From Paenibacillus xylanivorans (GTDB lineage: Bacteria > Bacillota > Bacilli > Paenibacillales > Paenibacillaceae): a stretch of DNA of 64,000 nt. The notes under the pieces are model-generated. The model ran no database searches, had not been told where the DNA came from, and worked only from the letters and a program-made list of their open reading frames with translations. Position 1 is the stretch's first letter; every line of letters starts with the position of its first letter. Where the stretch lies: positions 78,219-142,218 of the forward strand of contig NZ_LITU01000075.1 in assembly GCF_001280595.1 (NCBI RefSeq), in the 5' to 3' direction. The position numbers and the translations under genes were made by a program. This document shows positions 18,442 through 26,641 of this stretch, one piece after another.

Positions 18442-19305
18442 TTAGGCACCTCCGTTATGTTGAACTCGATAAGATTGTACATTGTGATACGATTGTTCCA
18501 ATTTGGGGATAAAGCGGTCAAAGTCTGCACTCACCATGCCAGTGAACAAAATATCAACGACATGCAGCAGTGCAATACGTGAAGCCATATCTCCCCGCCT
18601 CATGCCTTCTTCCAGTGATGAAGTAAACAGCGGAATATCCGACACCCCCGCAAGTTTGTTATTCCCATAGGAAGTTAGCGAAATTGTTGAAGCTCCAGCC
18701 TGTTTGGCACAATGCAAAGCATCGATGGTTTCCGGCGTTTCGCCCGAATAGGATACTGCCATCGCCACATCTCCCTCACTCAGTGAAGAGGCCGACGTAA
18801 TTTGCATATGTGAATCCGAGAAGGCGGTACAGCTTTTGCCGATCCGCACAAGTTTCTGGTAGAAATCCTGCGTAACAATTGAAGAAGTTGCGACTCCGTA
18901 GAGATCAATGCGACGGGCATGACATAATAGCTGAACCGCATGCTCCAGCCTTCCTAAATCCAACAAACGGGTGGTATCCGCAATGGAGGCCAGATGATTG
19001 GCTTCGATGGCTTCCACAATTTTGGATAACGGATTGCCCGCCACGATATCCTGATATGCTGTTTCATTGGTGGAATGAGACAATTCTGCAGCAAGCTTCA
19101 TTTTGAAATCGGGAAAACCTTTGAAATGGAATGATTTGCAAAAGCGGGTTACCGTAGCCGCACTTGTTCCGCTTTGCTGTGCAAGATGGTTAATGGTCCA
19201 ACCCGGAATATCGGATGGGGACTGCAAAATCACCTCTGCAATTCGTCGTTCCTGAGACGGAAGTTCATTCAGCTCTTGCTGCAACGCATGTAGTATGGCT
19301 GCCAT
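18442..19305 (-). CDS. RpiR/MurR-family transcriptional regulator of the nag operon
   Basis: A 287-residue regulator with an N-terminal RpiR helix-turn-helix (WTINHLAQQSGTSAATVTRF, about residues 35-55) and a C-terminal SIS sugar-phosphate-binding domain (VAMAVSYSGETPETI near 180, GASTISLT). It is the first gene before nagB, so it probably responds to an amino-sugar phosphate and controls this operon, including itself. Two perfect 16-bp repeats lie just upstream of its start. ATG 19305 is preceded by AGGAAAGGAGTACTC. The ligand is inferred from its neighbours. Confidence 0.9.
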   Translation of the reverse strand: MAAILHALQQELNELPSQERRIAEVILQSPSDIPGWTINHLAQQSGTSAATVTRFCKSFHFKGFPDFKMKLAAELSHSTNETAYQDIVAGNPLSKIVEAIEANHLASIADTTRLLDLGRLEHAVQLLCHARRIDLYGVATSSIVTQDFYQKLVRIGKSCTAFSDSHMQITSASSLSEGDVAMAVSYSGETPETIDALHCAKQAGASTISLTSYGNNKLAGVSDIPLFTSSLEEGMRRGDMASRIALLHVVDILFTGMVSADFDRFIPKLEQSYHNVQSYRVQHNGGA

Positions 19306-19320
19306 GAGTACTCCTTTCCT

Positions 19321-19369
19321 GAAAATTATTTTTATAAAATCATTATAAATAAAGAAAATTATTTTTATA
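19321..19369. promoter_or_regulatory. Two perfect 16-bp direct repeats, candidate operator
   Basis: GAAAATTATTTTTATA occurs at 19321-19336 and again at 19354-19369, start-to-start 33 bp (about three helical turns). Each contains a near-palindrome GAAAAT-T-ATTTTT, the type of site bound by RpiR-family repressors. The position immediately upstream of the RpiR gene suggests autoregulation of the nag operon. Confidence 0.6.
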
Positions 19370-19549
19370 TTCTCATTTTAATCAATACTTTGCTGCAAAT
19401 CAAGAGGATTCTCACCATGTATTCGCCGTATAAGTGATGAAACTTTGAGAAGGTATCTTCTTGATTAAGGAACCGGATTCAGCTTATATTGGAATTGAAC
19501 TTTGAAGCGAATTTGGGAATTTCACTTTTAAGGAAGGAGCATACCCTAG

Positions 19550-19903
19550 ATGAATCGACGACAACGTCGAAAAATGATTCCTTCCACCTGGATTATTGCC
19601 ATAAAACAGACCGAAGCTCGTAAACATTATGCCCTATTTGCTATCGACTGGAGGCGCGGAGGGCGACTAAGCTGGGAAGGCTGGAATAACCTCGCAGACT
19701 TGCTGCAGTTTCATATCCCAATCAAACGAAAAGCTGGCGGTACGAAATCCTCCTCCCAACCTGCCGCCAAAATTGCCAAGAGGGCGCTCTATTTATATCT
19801 CAATGAAAAACAATACGGTGAATTGGAACGACTCTTTTATCAGCCTTTTTCGAAGAAACAATGGAGAGCTTTTATTAAGGAGCATTCCAATAACAATATG
19901 TAG
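19550..19903 (+). CDS. Small basic protein of unknown function (117 aa)
   Basis: Not recognised. A 117-residue Arg/Lys-rich protein starting with NRRQRRK. It contains a WRRGGRLSWEGWNNL stretch and ends in a helical segment (EKQYGELERLFYQPFSKKQWRAFIKE). No signal peptide or membrane helix is seen. ATG 19550 follows AAGGAAGGAGCATACCCTAG, with the ribosome-binding site about 9 nt away. The high charge suggests nucleic-acid or polyanion binding, but nothing more specific can be said. Confidence 0.6.
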   Translation: MNRRQRRKMIPSTWIIAIKQTEARKHYALFAIDWRRGGRLSWEGWNNLADLLQFHIPIKRKAGGTKSSSQPAAKIAKRALYLYLNEKQYGELERLFYQPFSKKQWRAFIKEHSNNNM

Positions 19904-19937
19904 GTGAATCCTTATGCCATATCCGTTTACGATTTCC

Positions 19938-20010
19938 ATCACGCTCTGCCCGTAGCAATCTATACCCTTGGAATTTCTGCGGGCTGAGCCTTTTCCCAAG
20001 GGAGCGTGAT
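19938..20010 (+). promoter_or_regulatory. Long-range inverted repeat enclosing the leader of the CSCW protein
   Basis: ATCACGCTC (19938-19946) is a perfect inverted repeat of GAGCGTGAT (20002-20010). Just inside it CCCTTGG pairs with CCAAGGG. The right arm contains GGGAGCG, the likely ribosome-binding site of the gene starting at 20016, so folding would hide it. Confidence 0.55.
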
Positions 20011-20015
20011 GATCA

Positions 20016-20258
20016 ATGAAATCTCAGCAAAGAAATCAAGCCTATTACAGGCATCACAGAAGGCGTGTTATTCAGCGTAAAAAACAGCTTGCTATTCGGT
20101 ACGGTTGGTCCTACAAGTTCGAAGGGATTTTTGCCAAAGGAAAGATACACTGTTCCTGCTGGTGGTGCTGTGAAAAGACAAAGCGGCTAGGCTTTACTAA
20201 ATCTGATCTAACCAGAATAGTGGACTGCAATCAGCAACTTCTGAATTTAGATTTCTGA
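20016..20258 (+). CDS. Small Cys/Trp-motif protein (CSCW family), unknown function
   Basis: An 80-residue basic protein of a widespread small family recognised by a KGKIHCSCWWC motif (residues about 46-56) followed by a KTKxxGxTxSD block. The Cys cluster suggests metal binding; the rest is highly basic (RRRVIQRKK). The role of the family is not known to me. ATG 20016 follows GGGAGCGTGATGATCA, whose ribosome-binding site lies in the right arm of an inverted repeat. A 10-bp hairpin with a T-run lies 16 nt after the stop codon, so it is a complete short transcription unit. Confidence 0.75.
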   Translation: MKSQQRNQAYYRHHRRRVIQRKKQLAIRYGWSYKFEGIFAKGKIHCSCWWCCEKTKRLGFTKSDLTRIVDCNQQLLNLDF

Positions 20259-20274
20259 AAGTGCATATCCCAAA

Positions 20275-20314
20275 ACAAGCGATACTGAACCATAATGGTT
20301 ATCGCTTGTTTTTG
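20275..20314 (+). terminator. Intrinsic terminator of the CSCW gene
   Basis: Perfect 10-bp stem ACAAGCGATA (20275-20284) / TATCGCTTGT (20300-20309), followed by TTTTTG on the plus strand. Confidence 0.85.
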
Positions 20315-20331
20315 CTATCCAGCATAAAACA

Positions 20332-20379
20332 AAAAAGTCTTTCCCCATTCTTCATGATGAAGAATAGAAAAAGACTTTC
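20332..20379 (-). terminator. Intrinsic terminator of gerE
   Basis: On the minus strand GAAAGTCTTTTTC and ATTCTTCAT pair with ATGAAGAAT and AAAGACTTTTTT to form a long, interrupted hairpin ending in a T-run. It lies 30 nt beyond the gerE stop codon. Confidence 0.8.
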
Positions 20380-20410
20380 ATGCTGCTTCAATCAACTGTG
20401 CAGTATCGCG

Positions 20411-20635
20411 TCAGATCTTCAGTTCTCCGAGCTTAATCAGCTCTACAACTGCCTGCGAACGACCCTTAACATTGAGTTTTTGCATCACATTCGAAATATG
20501 GTTACGCACCGTTTTCTCGCTGATGAATAACTGCCCTGCGATGTCACGCGTCGTTTTGTCCTGAACCAGTAATTCGAATACTTCGCGTTCACGGTGGGTC
20601 AACAGAAATTTGCTTTTATGATCGATACCCTTCAA
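20411..20635 (-). CDS. gerE: Spore mother-cell regulator GerE
   Basis: A 74-residue stand-alone LuxR-type helix-turn-helix protein, the exact length of Bacillus GerE. It shares the blocks LLTHREREVFELLVQDKTT, LFISEKTVRNHIS and GRSQAVVELIKLGEL. GerE acts last in the mother-cell cascade, activating or repressing sigma-K genes for coat and surface proteins. The start codon is TTG (20635) with AAGGAGGGGTGAACA upstream. A CATAAGATG box about 60 nt upstream resembles a sigma-K -10. It identifies the organism as spore-forming and is relevant to the glycan island at 26-43 kb. Confidence 0.96.
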   Translation of the reverse strand: MKGIDHKSKFLLTHREREVFELLVQDKTTRDIAGQLFISEKTVRNHISNVMQKLNVKGRSQAVVELIKLGELKI

Positions 20636-20696
20636 TGTTCACCCCTCCTTGCTCGGGTTGTGTTGGTGTAACAAGGTTAAGGGGATACAGTCAACT

Positions 20697-20724
20697 CATC
20701 TTATGTAAGGTCAAGGGCGTTGGT
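20697..20724 (-). promoter_or_regulatory. Possible sigma-K promoter of gerE
   Basis: On the minus strand CATAAGATG (20697-20705) differs at one defined position from the sigma-K -10 CATANNNTA and has an AC about 17 nt upstream. Known biology (gerE is sigma-K-dependent in Bacillus) supports it. Confidence 0.4.
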
Positions 20725-20879
20725 TCAGTTTTATCAAAAAAATGGGCAGTGAATTGCAATTTGAATGAATCATCGCTATATAGGTACAAACGAAGTAAAC
20801 CTAATTGTCAATTTGGACTCAGTCTCATATTAAGCATACTATGTATCGTTTTCTCAATCGTTATTTTCATATCCCTTAA

Positions 20880-20933
20880 AACAAACATGCCCTTGCCACT
20901 AATGTTAACCATCAGCGCAAAGGCATATTGTTT
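20880..20933 (-). terminator. Terminator of the YhcN/YlaJ-type gene
   Basis: On the minus strand AAACAATATGCCTTTGC pairs with GCAAGGGCATGTTTGTTTT across an 18-nt loop with one bulge; T-rich sequence follows. It starts immediately after the stop codon. Confidence 0.75.
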
Positions 20934-20941
20934 AATCTAGA

Positions 20942-21907
20942 TTATCGATTCATGCGGTTCATCATGCCATCGTTGTTGTTACGATTCATGATGCCATCAT
21001 CAAGCACGCCGTCACGGTGATTGGAGTTCAACGCATTCGTTGGAAAAATACGTTCAACCATCGATTGGAACGTGTTTATCATGCCACTAACCGGTTTGCC
21101 GTTACGAATATCTGTGGCATAACTCTCCACATGCTGAACAAATTCCGGGTTAGCCGACACGTATACGTTCTCGACGTTAGGTGCAAATTGTTTGATTTTG
21201 GCCGAGATTTTGGATTTAATCTCTTCGGATGTATTGTCATCCGTGCTGTCAATTCGCGATGTTTCACTCTTCATGCCATAGTGACCATCGCTCATTGAAC
21301 GTACTTTGCCATTGCCACTGTTAGTCAGACCACGCATCATGCCATAAGATCCGGTTCCCATGGTTCCATAGATGCTGCGGTCATTGCCCATGTGGCTGCG
21401 ATCCGTAGCTGCATTGGTGTTCAGTCCCGGAGCAATGCCACTGGTGCTGTATGGAGACATGGTTCCATTACCACCATTTACACGCAAACCACCCATATCC
21501 TGACCCATGCTTTCTGTACGCATAGTGCCATTTGCCCGGTTACGCAAAGATTTGCTTTCCAATTTGCCAGTGTGACCATCTGTCAAACGAACTGCAACAT
21601 ACGCGTTACGATCGGTCAGCATAACATGTGCTGACTTCACTTCCTTCATTTCTGAAATACGTTTAGCCAGCTCGTCACTTGATTTCAGGTCAGTGACGTT
21701 ATGCGTGCGATAGCTTTTCGCACGAATACCATCCATACCATTGGACTCAACACCATAACGGTTAATGCCTTTCACTTCATGACGAACACTTTGGGTGTGC
21801 AGGTTGTTATCTTTGGTACTTGTTCCACAACCCGTCAATCCGGCCATTACGAAGATTGCAGTAGACAAAGATAAGCTGATTGCTGTCGCCTTTTTGGCTG
21901 CTGGCAT
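20942..21907 (-). CDS. YhcN/YlaJ-family sporulation lipoprotein
   Basis: A 321-residue predicted lipoprotein. The signal peptide ends in GLTGC with the lipidated Cys near residue 27. It has a sporulation lipoprotein YhcN/YlaJ-type domain (PF09580): DELAKRISEMKEVKSAHVMLTDRNAYVAVRL, then later IKSKISAKIKQFAPNVENVYVSANPEF. A Gly/Met/Asn-rich low-complexity insert (about residues 125-210) and a repetitive Asn/Met/Arg tail make it longer than usual. Family members sit in the spore or forespore membrane and influence germination. ATG 21907 follows TTGGAGGATGAGAC. Monocistronic. Confidence 0.9.
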   Translation of the reverse strand: MPAAKKATAISLSLSTAIFVMAGLTGCGTSTKDNNLHTQSVRHEVKGINRYGVESNGMDGIRAKSYRTHNVTDLKSSDELAKRISEMKEVKSAHVMLTDRNAYVAVRLTDGHTGKLESKSLRNRANGTMRTESMGQDMGGLRVNGGNGTMSPYSTSGIAPGLNTNAATDRSHMGNDRSIYGTMGTGSYGMMRGLTNSGNGKVRSMSDGHYGMKSETSRIDSTDDNTSEEIKSKISAKIKQFAPNVENVYVSANPEFVQHVESYATDIRNGKPVSGMINTFQSMVERIFPTNALNSNHRDGVLDDGIMNRNNNDGMMNRMNR

Positions 21908-22041
21908 GTCTCATCCTCCAATTATGTTGGTTTTGGTCACAAGGATAGGATGCTCTTCTGTACGGAGCGATATGCTGAAAGGATATGGAACATTAGCCTC
22001 CTTTATCTGGGCTCAATGGGTTCTCTTCCGCATAAAAAAAA

Positions 22042-22076
22042 TAAAAAAGCGATGCTTGCACAAAGTGCAGCACCGC
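22042..22076 (-). terminator. Terminator of the Gld-type operon
   Basis: On the minus strand GCGGTGCTGCAC pairs with GTGCAAGCATCGC (stem 22049-22076, one bulge), followed by TTTTTTATTTTTTT. It is placed after the DUF4340 gene. Confidence 0.85.
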
Positions 22077-22142
22077 TCTGTATAACCGCGTATCTCCTGT
22101 TCAAGTGTGAACCTTCATTATTATGTTGAAGAAGCCCTTCAC

Positions 22143-23162
22143 TTACTTGGATGAGGATGAGGAATTCGCATCAGCATCATCTCCACTCGAAGAAGATGTT
22201 GCATCTGATTCTGATTTTTTGATCGAATTCGGAAATTGCTCTGCTTCCTTCAGACTAGCCGCATCCATCGGATAGGCCCATTGACCGTCCGGTGTGACTA
22301 CCCAGATCTGATCCGGTTCCGATGGAATAGTAAGTCCCCGGTACACATCCGTAACAGCTTCTCCATTAACCGTCTGCTCAACAGATAAAGTAAAGCGTGG
22401 CACGGTTCCTTTCAGTTCAGAAGCTTTGCGCACATCCTCAGCTGTGGACAGGTTTTTAATTTTGCCAATCAGCGATACAGCATCGGTAGCTTCAACCGCT
22501 TCACCATTAAGCGTCCACGTCTGCTCTGCCGCACCTGCCTCGGAGGAAGATTTGAGCATCCAGGTGGCTGCTTCGCCTTCCCATTCCAGCATAGTGACAT
22601 TGGTTTCATCCAGATTAAACGGAGTCGTATCCAGCAGATCCTGCCGTGATTTTTCTATATTACTGATGGATTCCGTCTGTACAGCTACGACAGGTCCGGA
22701 GTCTACCCGCACATAACGAGCGTCATCTGCTGGCAGCTGAGCACCGATGCTCAGTTTGATCTCACGGTTATCCTTCAGTTGGATGTCCAGCAACGTTGCA
22801 TCTGAACCCAATCCATACTTGGCGAGATCCTTCGGTTCTTCCTCCACAACCAGTTCCTGATCCGCACCACTTAAGGCATCAAGCCAACTGCTAACCGCAT
22901 AACCATTCAGAGGATAAGCCTTGGGTTCCACCATACTCCATACGCCATTCTTTAGTTCCAATTGTGAAGATGAGGATTCTGAAGTACTTGATGTGTCTGT
23001 ATTGTTATCATGAATCGTGATGGTCTGTATATCGGCTGACTTGATACCGAGCAAATTTACCTTCTCCGCTTCCTCTTCACGAAAATAATTCTGACTGGCC
23101 GCATAGACCCAGCCGATAATCAAGACCAATACGACCAGAATCGTTGGGACCCATTTTTTCAT
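22143..23162 (-). CDS. DUF4340 membrane-anchored protein of a Gld-type export system
   Basis: A 339-residue protein with one N-terminal membrane helix (residues about 5-22, VPTILVVLVLIIGWVYA) and a large extracytoplasmic DUF4340 region (repeated GxxWSMVEPKAYPLNG-type blocks), ending in a Ser/Asp-rich tail. DUF4340 proteins are found beside GldA/F/G-type ABC genes, and their role is not established. ATG 23162 overlaps the preceding stop codon by 4 nt (ATGA), which decides the start over the longer frame at 23183. Last gene of the operon. Confidence 0.85.
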   Translation of the reverse strand: MKKWVPTILVVLVLIIGWVYAASQNYFREEEAEKVNLLGIKSADIQTITIHDNNTDTSSTSESSSSQLELKNGVWSMVEPKAYPLNGYAVSSWLDALSGADQELVVEEEPKDLAKYGLGSDATLLDIQLKDNREIKLSIGAQLPADDARYVRVDSGPVVAVQTESISNIEKSRQDLLDTTPFNLDETNVTMLEWEGEAATWMLKSSSEAGAAEQTWTLNGEAVEATDAVSLIGKIKNLSTAEDVRKASELKGTVPRFTLSVEQTVNGEAVTDVYRGLTIPSEPDQIWVVTPDGQWAYPMDAASLKEAEQFPNSIKKSESDATSSSSGDDADANSSSSSK

Positions 23163-24553
23163 ACCCGTCTGCGCCTCCACCATAAGAGTACACCTATCAT
23201 AACAAAGATGAGTGGGAATGCGACAATTGCCACGAAGAAAATAGTTCTGGCTTGTTCACCGTCCAGGTACGCCGTTTGATAACCGGATTGCACCCGTGGC
23301 CGGATCGTTACTCCATTTTCTTTTTCACTTAAATAATTGACGGTATTCAGAATAAAATCCCGGTTCCCGCCGTTCACTATTTCCGAGTCCTGCATGAAAA
23401 TGGATGAACCCAGAATTACTGCCTTCGGTTTGCCATCTGTTGTATCCGCCGCATATCCAAGCTCAACAGGACCTTGTACATCCTGATCCGGATTGTTGGA
23501 TGTTTCGTTTTGCAATAAGCCTGCAATATTCGTCTCGCCATAACTGTCATCCGATGAATGAATGAGCGGCGACAACGTGTATTTATCCTGCTCTTTGCTC
23601 GTCAAAGCAATAGACAAGGATAACATCGGGTACAGTTTGCTTTCTGACAATTTATCCGTGATGGCATGTGTGCCATACTCCGGCACGACCCACAATGGGC
23701 CCATTGTGCTGGCCTGCTGATTATCCACCATGACCGCATGCTCATCAACCACGCCATAATCCGTCATGAGTGCATCGATATTTTTCCAAGTCAACTTCAT
23801 GTCTTCGTGAAAACCGAGGGATAACAGCAATTTCCCTCCGTTACTCAGATAAGTCCGAATAGCCTTCAGTTCAGTATCACTAATATCCCGCTGTGGTCCA
23901 ATAATCGCGAGCACATCCGCTTCTTCTGGAACCTGACCAGCTTGATTCAGCTGAAGTTCTTCTGTTGTGATATTATTCTGTTCCAGAGATGAGCGCAGCG
24001 TAGTCAGTTGATCCAAGCCGAGCTCCTCATGTCCTGTCAGGAAGACCATCTTGTGCATCTCCGTGGAAGATAGGTTCATTAGGGCTTGTGTCAACTTCTC
24101 CTCACCTGTGAACTGGTACGATCCATCGCTACCATCCCCGACAGCCGTGAATAGACTGGCGATATCAATGACTTTATGCTGATCGCCCTGTTCCAATACA
24201 ATGGAACTACCTGTGATGCCATATTTGGAGGCCAGCGTAGGCTCCTGTGTCAGATTGTATTGCTTCATCGTCAGTTTGTTGTTTCGTTTCGTATATTCCT
24301 GAACCATATCCGAAACTTCGCGGTTCAAGACCGTATTATTCGCATTTTCTACGGTTAACACCAAAATATTGACGTCTTCTTTTACGTTTTTGATCGCGGT
24401 AAGAGACTGGTCTGACAAGGTATATTGTTTATTCGAGGTCAGATCCAGTTGGAAGCCGCCTAGCGAATTCAGAAACAGGGTCAGCAAAATAAAGATGCCA
24501 ATCACCGCTACAGACAGCACGGTACTGTTGGTATGACTCAACCATTTTTTCAT
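23159..24553 (-). CDS. GldG-like auxiliary component of an ABC export system
   Basis: A 464-residue protein with an N-terminal membrane helix, a periplasm-side ABC_transp_aux (GldG/PF09822-like) domain beginning at FQLDLTSNKQYTLSDQS and containing VFLTGHEELG and GKLLLSLGFHED, and a C-terminal membrane helix followed by WWRRRR. Such proteins form a membrane complex with a GldF permease and a GldA ATPase. In Bacteroidetes this supports gliding; in Firmicutes the substrate is unknown. ATG 24553 follows GGTGGAGGTGAGAAG. Coupled to its neighbours on both sides. Confidence 0.85.
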   Translation of the reverse strand: MKKWLSHTNSTVLSVAVIGIFILLTLFLNSLGGFQLDLTSNKQYTLSDQSLTAIKNVKEDVNILVLTVENANNTVLNREVSDMVQEYTKRNNKLTMKQYNLTQEPTLASKYGITGSSIVLEQGDQHKVIDIASLFTAVGDGSDGSYQFTGEEKLTQALMNLSSTEMHKMVFLTGHEELGLDQLTTLRSSLEQNNITTEELQLNQAGQVPEEADVLAIIGPQRDISDTELKAIRTYLSNGGKLLLSLGFHEDMKLTWKNIDALMTDYGVVDEHAVMVDNQQASTMGPLWVVPEYGTHAITDKLSESKLYPMLSLSIALTSKEQDKYTLSPLIHSSDDSYGETNIAGLLQNETSNNPDQDVQGPVELGYAADTTDGKPKAVILGSSIFMQDSEIVNGGNRDFILNTVNYLSEKENGVTIRPRVQSGYQTAYLDGEQARTIFFVAIVAFPLIFVMIGVLLWWRRRRV

Positions 24554-24557
24554 CTTC

Positions 24558-25274
24558 TCACCTCCACCGCTTCCGTTCCACAATTTGAATGCTTAATAGC
24601 AGAAACACACCTGAGAGCGTCACGTAATACAATATATCCGGGCCACTAAGTACGCCCTTTGTAAAGCTGTCAAACCGGTTCGTCAGTGCAAATGGGTCGA
24701 GCCATTGCTGTAGGGCAGATCCGGAATTGCCAGCAAATGAATCAAGCATCCAGAATACGAGCAAAATAATAAAACCGGCTACCGCAGACACCATCTGGTG
24801 CTGAGATAGCGTGGAAGCAAACAGTCCTATCGCCATCATGCTTCCGCCCAGGAAAAATAGACCCAGTGCAGACAACCATACCGATGTCAGATCCAATTCA
24901 CCAAAGAAGGACATAATAAACGGATAAACGAGACTGCACATAATAAGTACGACAAGAATGGCCAGTGATGCCAGATATTTGCCGAAAATAATCTCGGTCA
25001 CCCGTGCAGGTGAGGTCAACAACAGTTCGTCCGTCCCCTGTCTGAATTCCTCTGCCACCAGTCTCATCGTTAGCAGCGGCACTACAAACAGCAGCATGGA
25101 TAACGTGTCGCCCAGTACCAGGCGATAATCCACAATACTTGGCTGATAGTACACAAAGCTGGAATAGAACAGCAAACTTGTCATCAGTACATATACAGCA
25201 AACGCGAAATACGACGTCGGTGAAAGGAAGTATGCTTGCAATTCTTTGTTGCAAACCGCCATCATTCTTCTCAT
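24558..25274 (-). CDS. ABC-2-type permease (GldF-like)
   Basis: A 238-residue membrane protein with six hydrophobic segments of the ABC-2 type. The cytoplasmic loop EEFRQGTDELLLTSPARVTEIIFGKYLAS is typical of GldF/NosY-like permeases. It overlaps the ATPase gene by 4 nt (ATGA at 25271-25274). Its role is as the membrane channel of the export system with the ATPase upstream and the GldG-like protein downstream. The substrate is unknown. Confidence 0.88.
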   Translation of the reverse strand: MRRMMAVCNKELQAYFLSPTSYFAFAVYVLMTSLLFYSSFVYYQPSIVDYRLVLGDTLSMLLFVVPLLTMRLVAEEFRQGTDELLLTSPARVTEIIFGKYLASLAILVVLIMCSLVYPFIMSFFGELDLTSVWLSALGLFFLGGSMMAIGLFASTLSQHQMVSAVAGFIILLVFWMLDSFAGNSGSALQQWLDPFALTNRFDSFTKGVLSGPDILYYVTLSGVFLLLSIQIVERKRWR

Positions 25275-26401
25275 TTGGACTCCTCCCCTGTGCGGGATTC
25301 AGATGAAGCGCTCTCGGACAATGCCGATGGCTCTTGATCTGAAGCGATATCCGATTTGGTCTCTGCTTCCGTCGCCGCGAGTTGCACGGTATCCGCTTGA
25401 GGCTCCTTCGTTGACAGTTCCATTTCGGATTCCGTTTCCGTTTCCGTTGTCGTAAGCTTCAGGAAAATCTGTTCCAGACTGAGATTTTCTTTCCTCATCT
25501 CCAGGATCGGCAAGCCTGCCCCAGACAAAAGGTAAAACAGTTCTTCCCGGAAATCGTCCGACGATTCACCCGTAAGCAGCATTTTGACGGTATCGGGAGA
25601 ATCGTTGGACGCATGTCCATCAGGTGTATGAACGAGTTCACTCCGCACCTTCTCCCAAGGTTTCAGCAAGTTATGTAATTGCTGCTCTGTAGCCTTCACT
25701 TCAATGGATACTTTGAACTGATCACCCATCGCTGAGCCAAAATGCTGAGGTGAACCATCCAATACAAGCTGTCCCTGATTAATGATTAACATGCGATTAC
25801 AAATTGCGCTTACTTCAGGCAAAATATGAGTACTAAGTAGCACGGTATGGTTCTCACCCAGTTCACGAATCAGATCCCGTATTTCTATAATCTGATTCGG
25901 ATCCAGTCCTGAAGTCGGTTCATCCAGCACGAGCAAATCCGGTTTGTGAATAATGGCTCCAGCCAGACCCAGACGTTGCTTGTACCCTTTGGAAAGTCCA
26001 CGAACCAGTTGCTTCTCCCGATCCTGGAGACCCAGTCTGCTCACCATCTCACTGACCCGCAACTTTACTTCACGTGTTGGGACATCTCTTAGATTAGCGA
26101 CGAATTTGAGATACGACTGCACCGTCATATCGGGATAAAGCGGGGGTGTCTCCGGCAGATAACCAATCTTGGAACGAACGCTCCGCCCCTGATCGTGTAC
26201 CGATATGCCATCTACCGTTATGGAACCTTCCGTTGGATGCAAATAGCCTGTGATCATTCGCATCGTTGTTGTTTTCCCGGCACCATTTGGTCCCAAAAAT
26301 CCAACAATCTCACCGCGCTCCATTGTGAAATCCAGTTGATGCACGCCGCGCCGTCCATCAAATACTTTGCTTACCTGTTTCACTTCGAGCACATCATTCA
26401 T
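25271..26401 (-). CDS. ABC transporter ATP-binding protein (GldA-like)
   Basis: A 376-residue ATPase. Walker A GPNGAGKTT (about residues 36-44), Q-loop near YLPETPPLYPD, signature LSKGYKQR, Walker B LLVLDEPTSGLDPNQ and the H-loop STHILPE are intact. After residue 310 comes an unusual 60-residue tail made almost only of Glu, Ser, Thr and Ala, probably disordered. First gene of the operon that includes the permease, GldG-like and DUF4340 genes. ATG 26401 is preceded by AACGGGAAAGG, a modest ribosome-binding site. Confidence 0.9.
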   Translation of the reverse strand: MNDVLEVKQVSKVFDGRRGVHQLDFTMERGEIVGFLGPNGAGKTTTMRMITGYLHPTEGSITVDGISVHDQGRSVRSKIGYLPETPPLYPDMTVQSYLKFVANLRDVPTREVKLRVSEMVSRLGLQDREKQLVRGLSKGYKQRLGLAGAIIHKPDLLVLDEPTSGLDPNQIIEIRDLIRELGENHTVLLSTHILPEVSAICNRMLIINQGQLVLDGSPQHFGSAMGDQFKVSIEVKATEQQLHNLLKPWEKVRSELVHTPDGHASNDSPDTVKMLLTGESSDDFREELFYLLSGAGLPILEMRKENLSLEQIFLKLTTTETETESEMELSTKEPQADTVQLAATEAETKSDIASDQEPSALSESASSESRTGEESK

Positions 26402-26590
26402 CCTTTCCCGTTAAAATACCCGTGTGCCATCATCGCTTTTCTTCGGATGGTCAACACGGGAAGTTCCTTGTATCTTACGTGTTGTATCCTAAATGCAGCT
26501 TAAAGTCACTTAAAAGAGAGCTTAAAAATATGTGTCCAAAATGTGAACAACCCTTCATTCACCCACACCCTGTACTCTGGGGCAACGTAC

Positions 26591-26599
26591 CATACAGTA
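26591..26599 (+). promoter_or_regulatory. CATANNNTA box (candidate sigma-K/sigma-E -10)
   Basis: CATACAGTA, 43 nt before the GT4 start at 26642, with an AC 15 nt upstream. It matches the -10 of late mother-cell promoters. One of four such boxes at the same distance in the glycan island. Confidence 0.55.
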
Positions 26600-26641
26600 C
26601 GGGAGCATGAGCTCCTTTACAAAAGTCAGAGGGTGAACCGT

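Larger units (their letters stand above)
20636..20941. other. Intergenic region between gerE and the spore lipoprotein gene
   Basis: An open frame of 101 codons on the plus strand begins inside the gerE ribosome-binding region, has no ribosome-binding site and no family features, and is not called. The region holds the gerE promoter side and, at 20884-20933, the terminator of the lipoprotein gene. A central AT-rich part shows nothing else. Confidence 0.6.

Noticed and set aside
19970..20000. Possible TPP riboswitch (GGGCTGAG-like sequence)
   Set aside because: Only a short part matches; the second conserved half of the thi box is missing.
20635..20940. Plus-strand open frame of 101 codons between gerE and the spore lipoprotein
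   Set aside because: It begins inside the gerE ribosome-binding region, has no ribosome-binding site of its own and reads through a terminator; one hydrophobic stretch is not enough.
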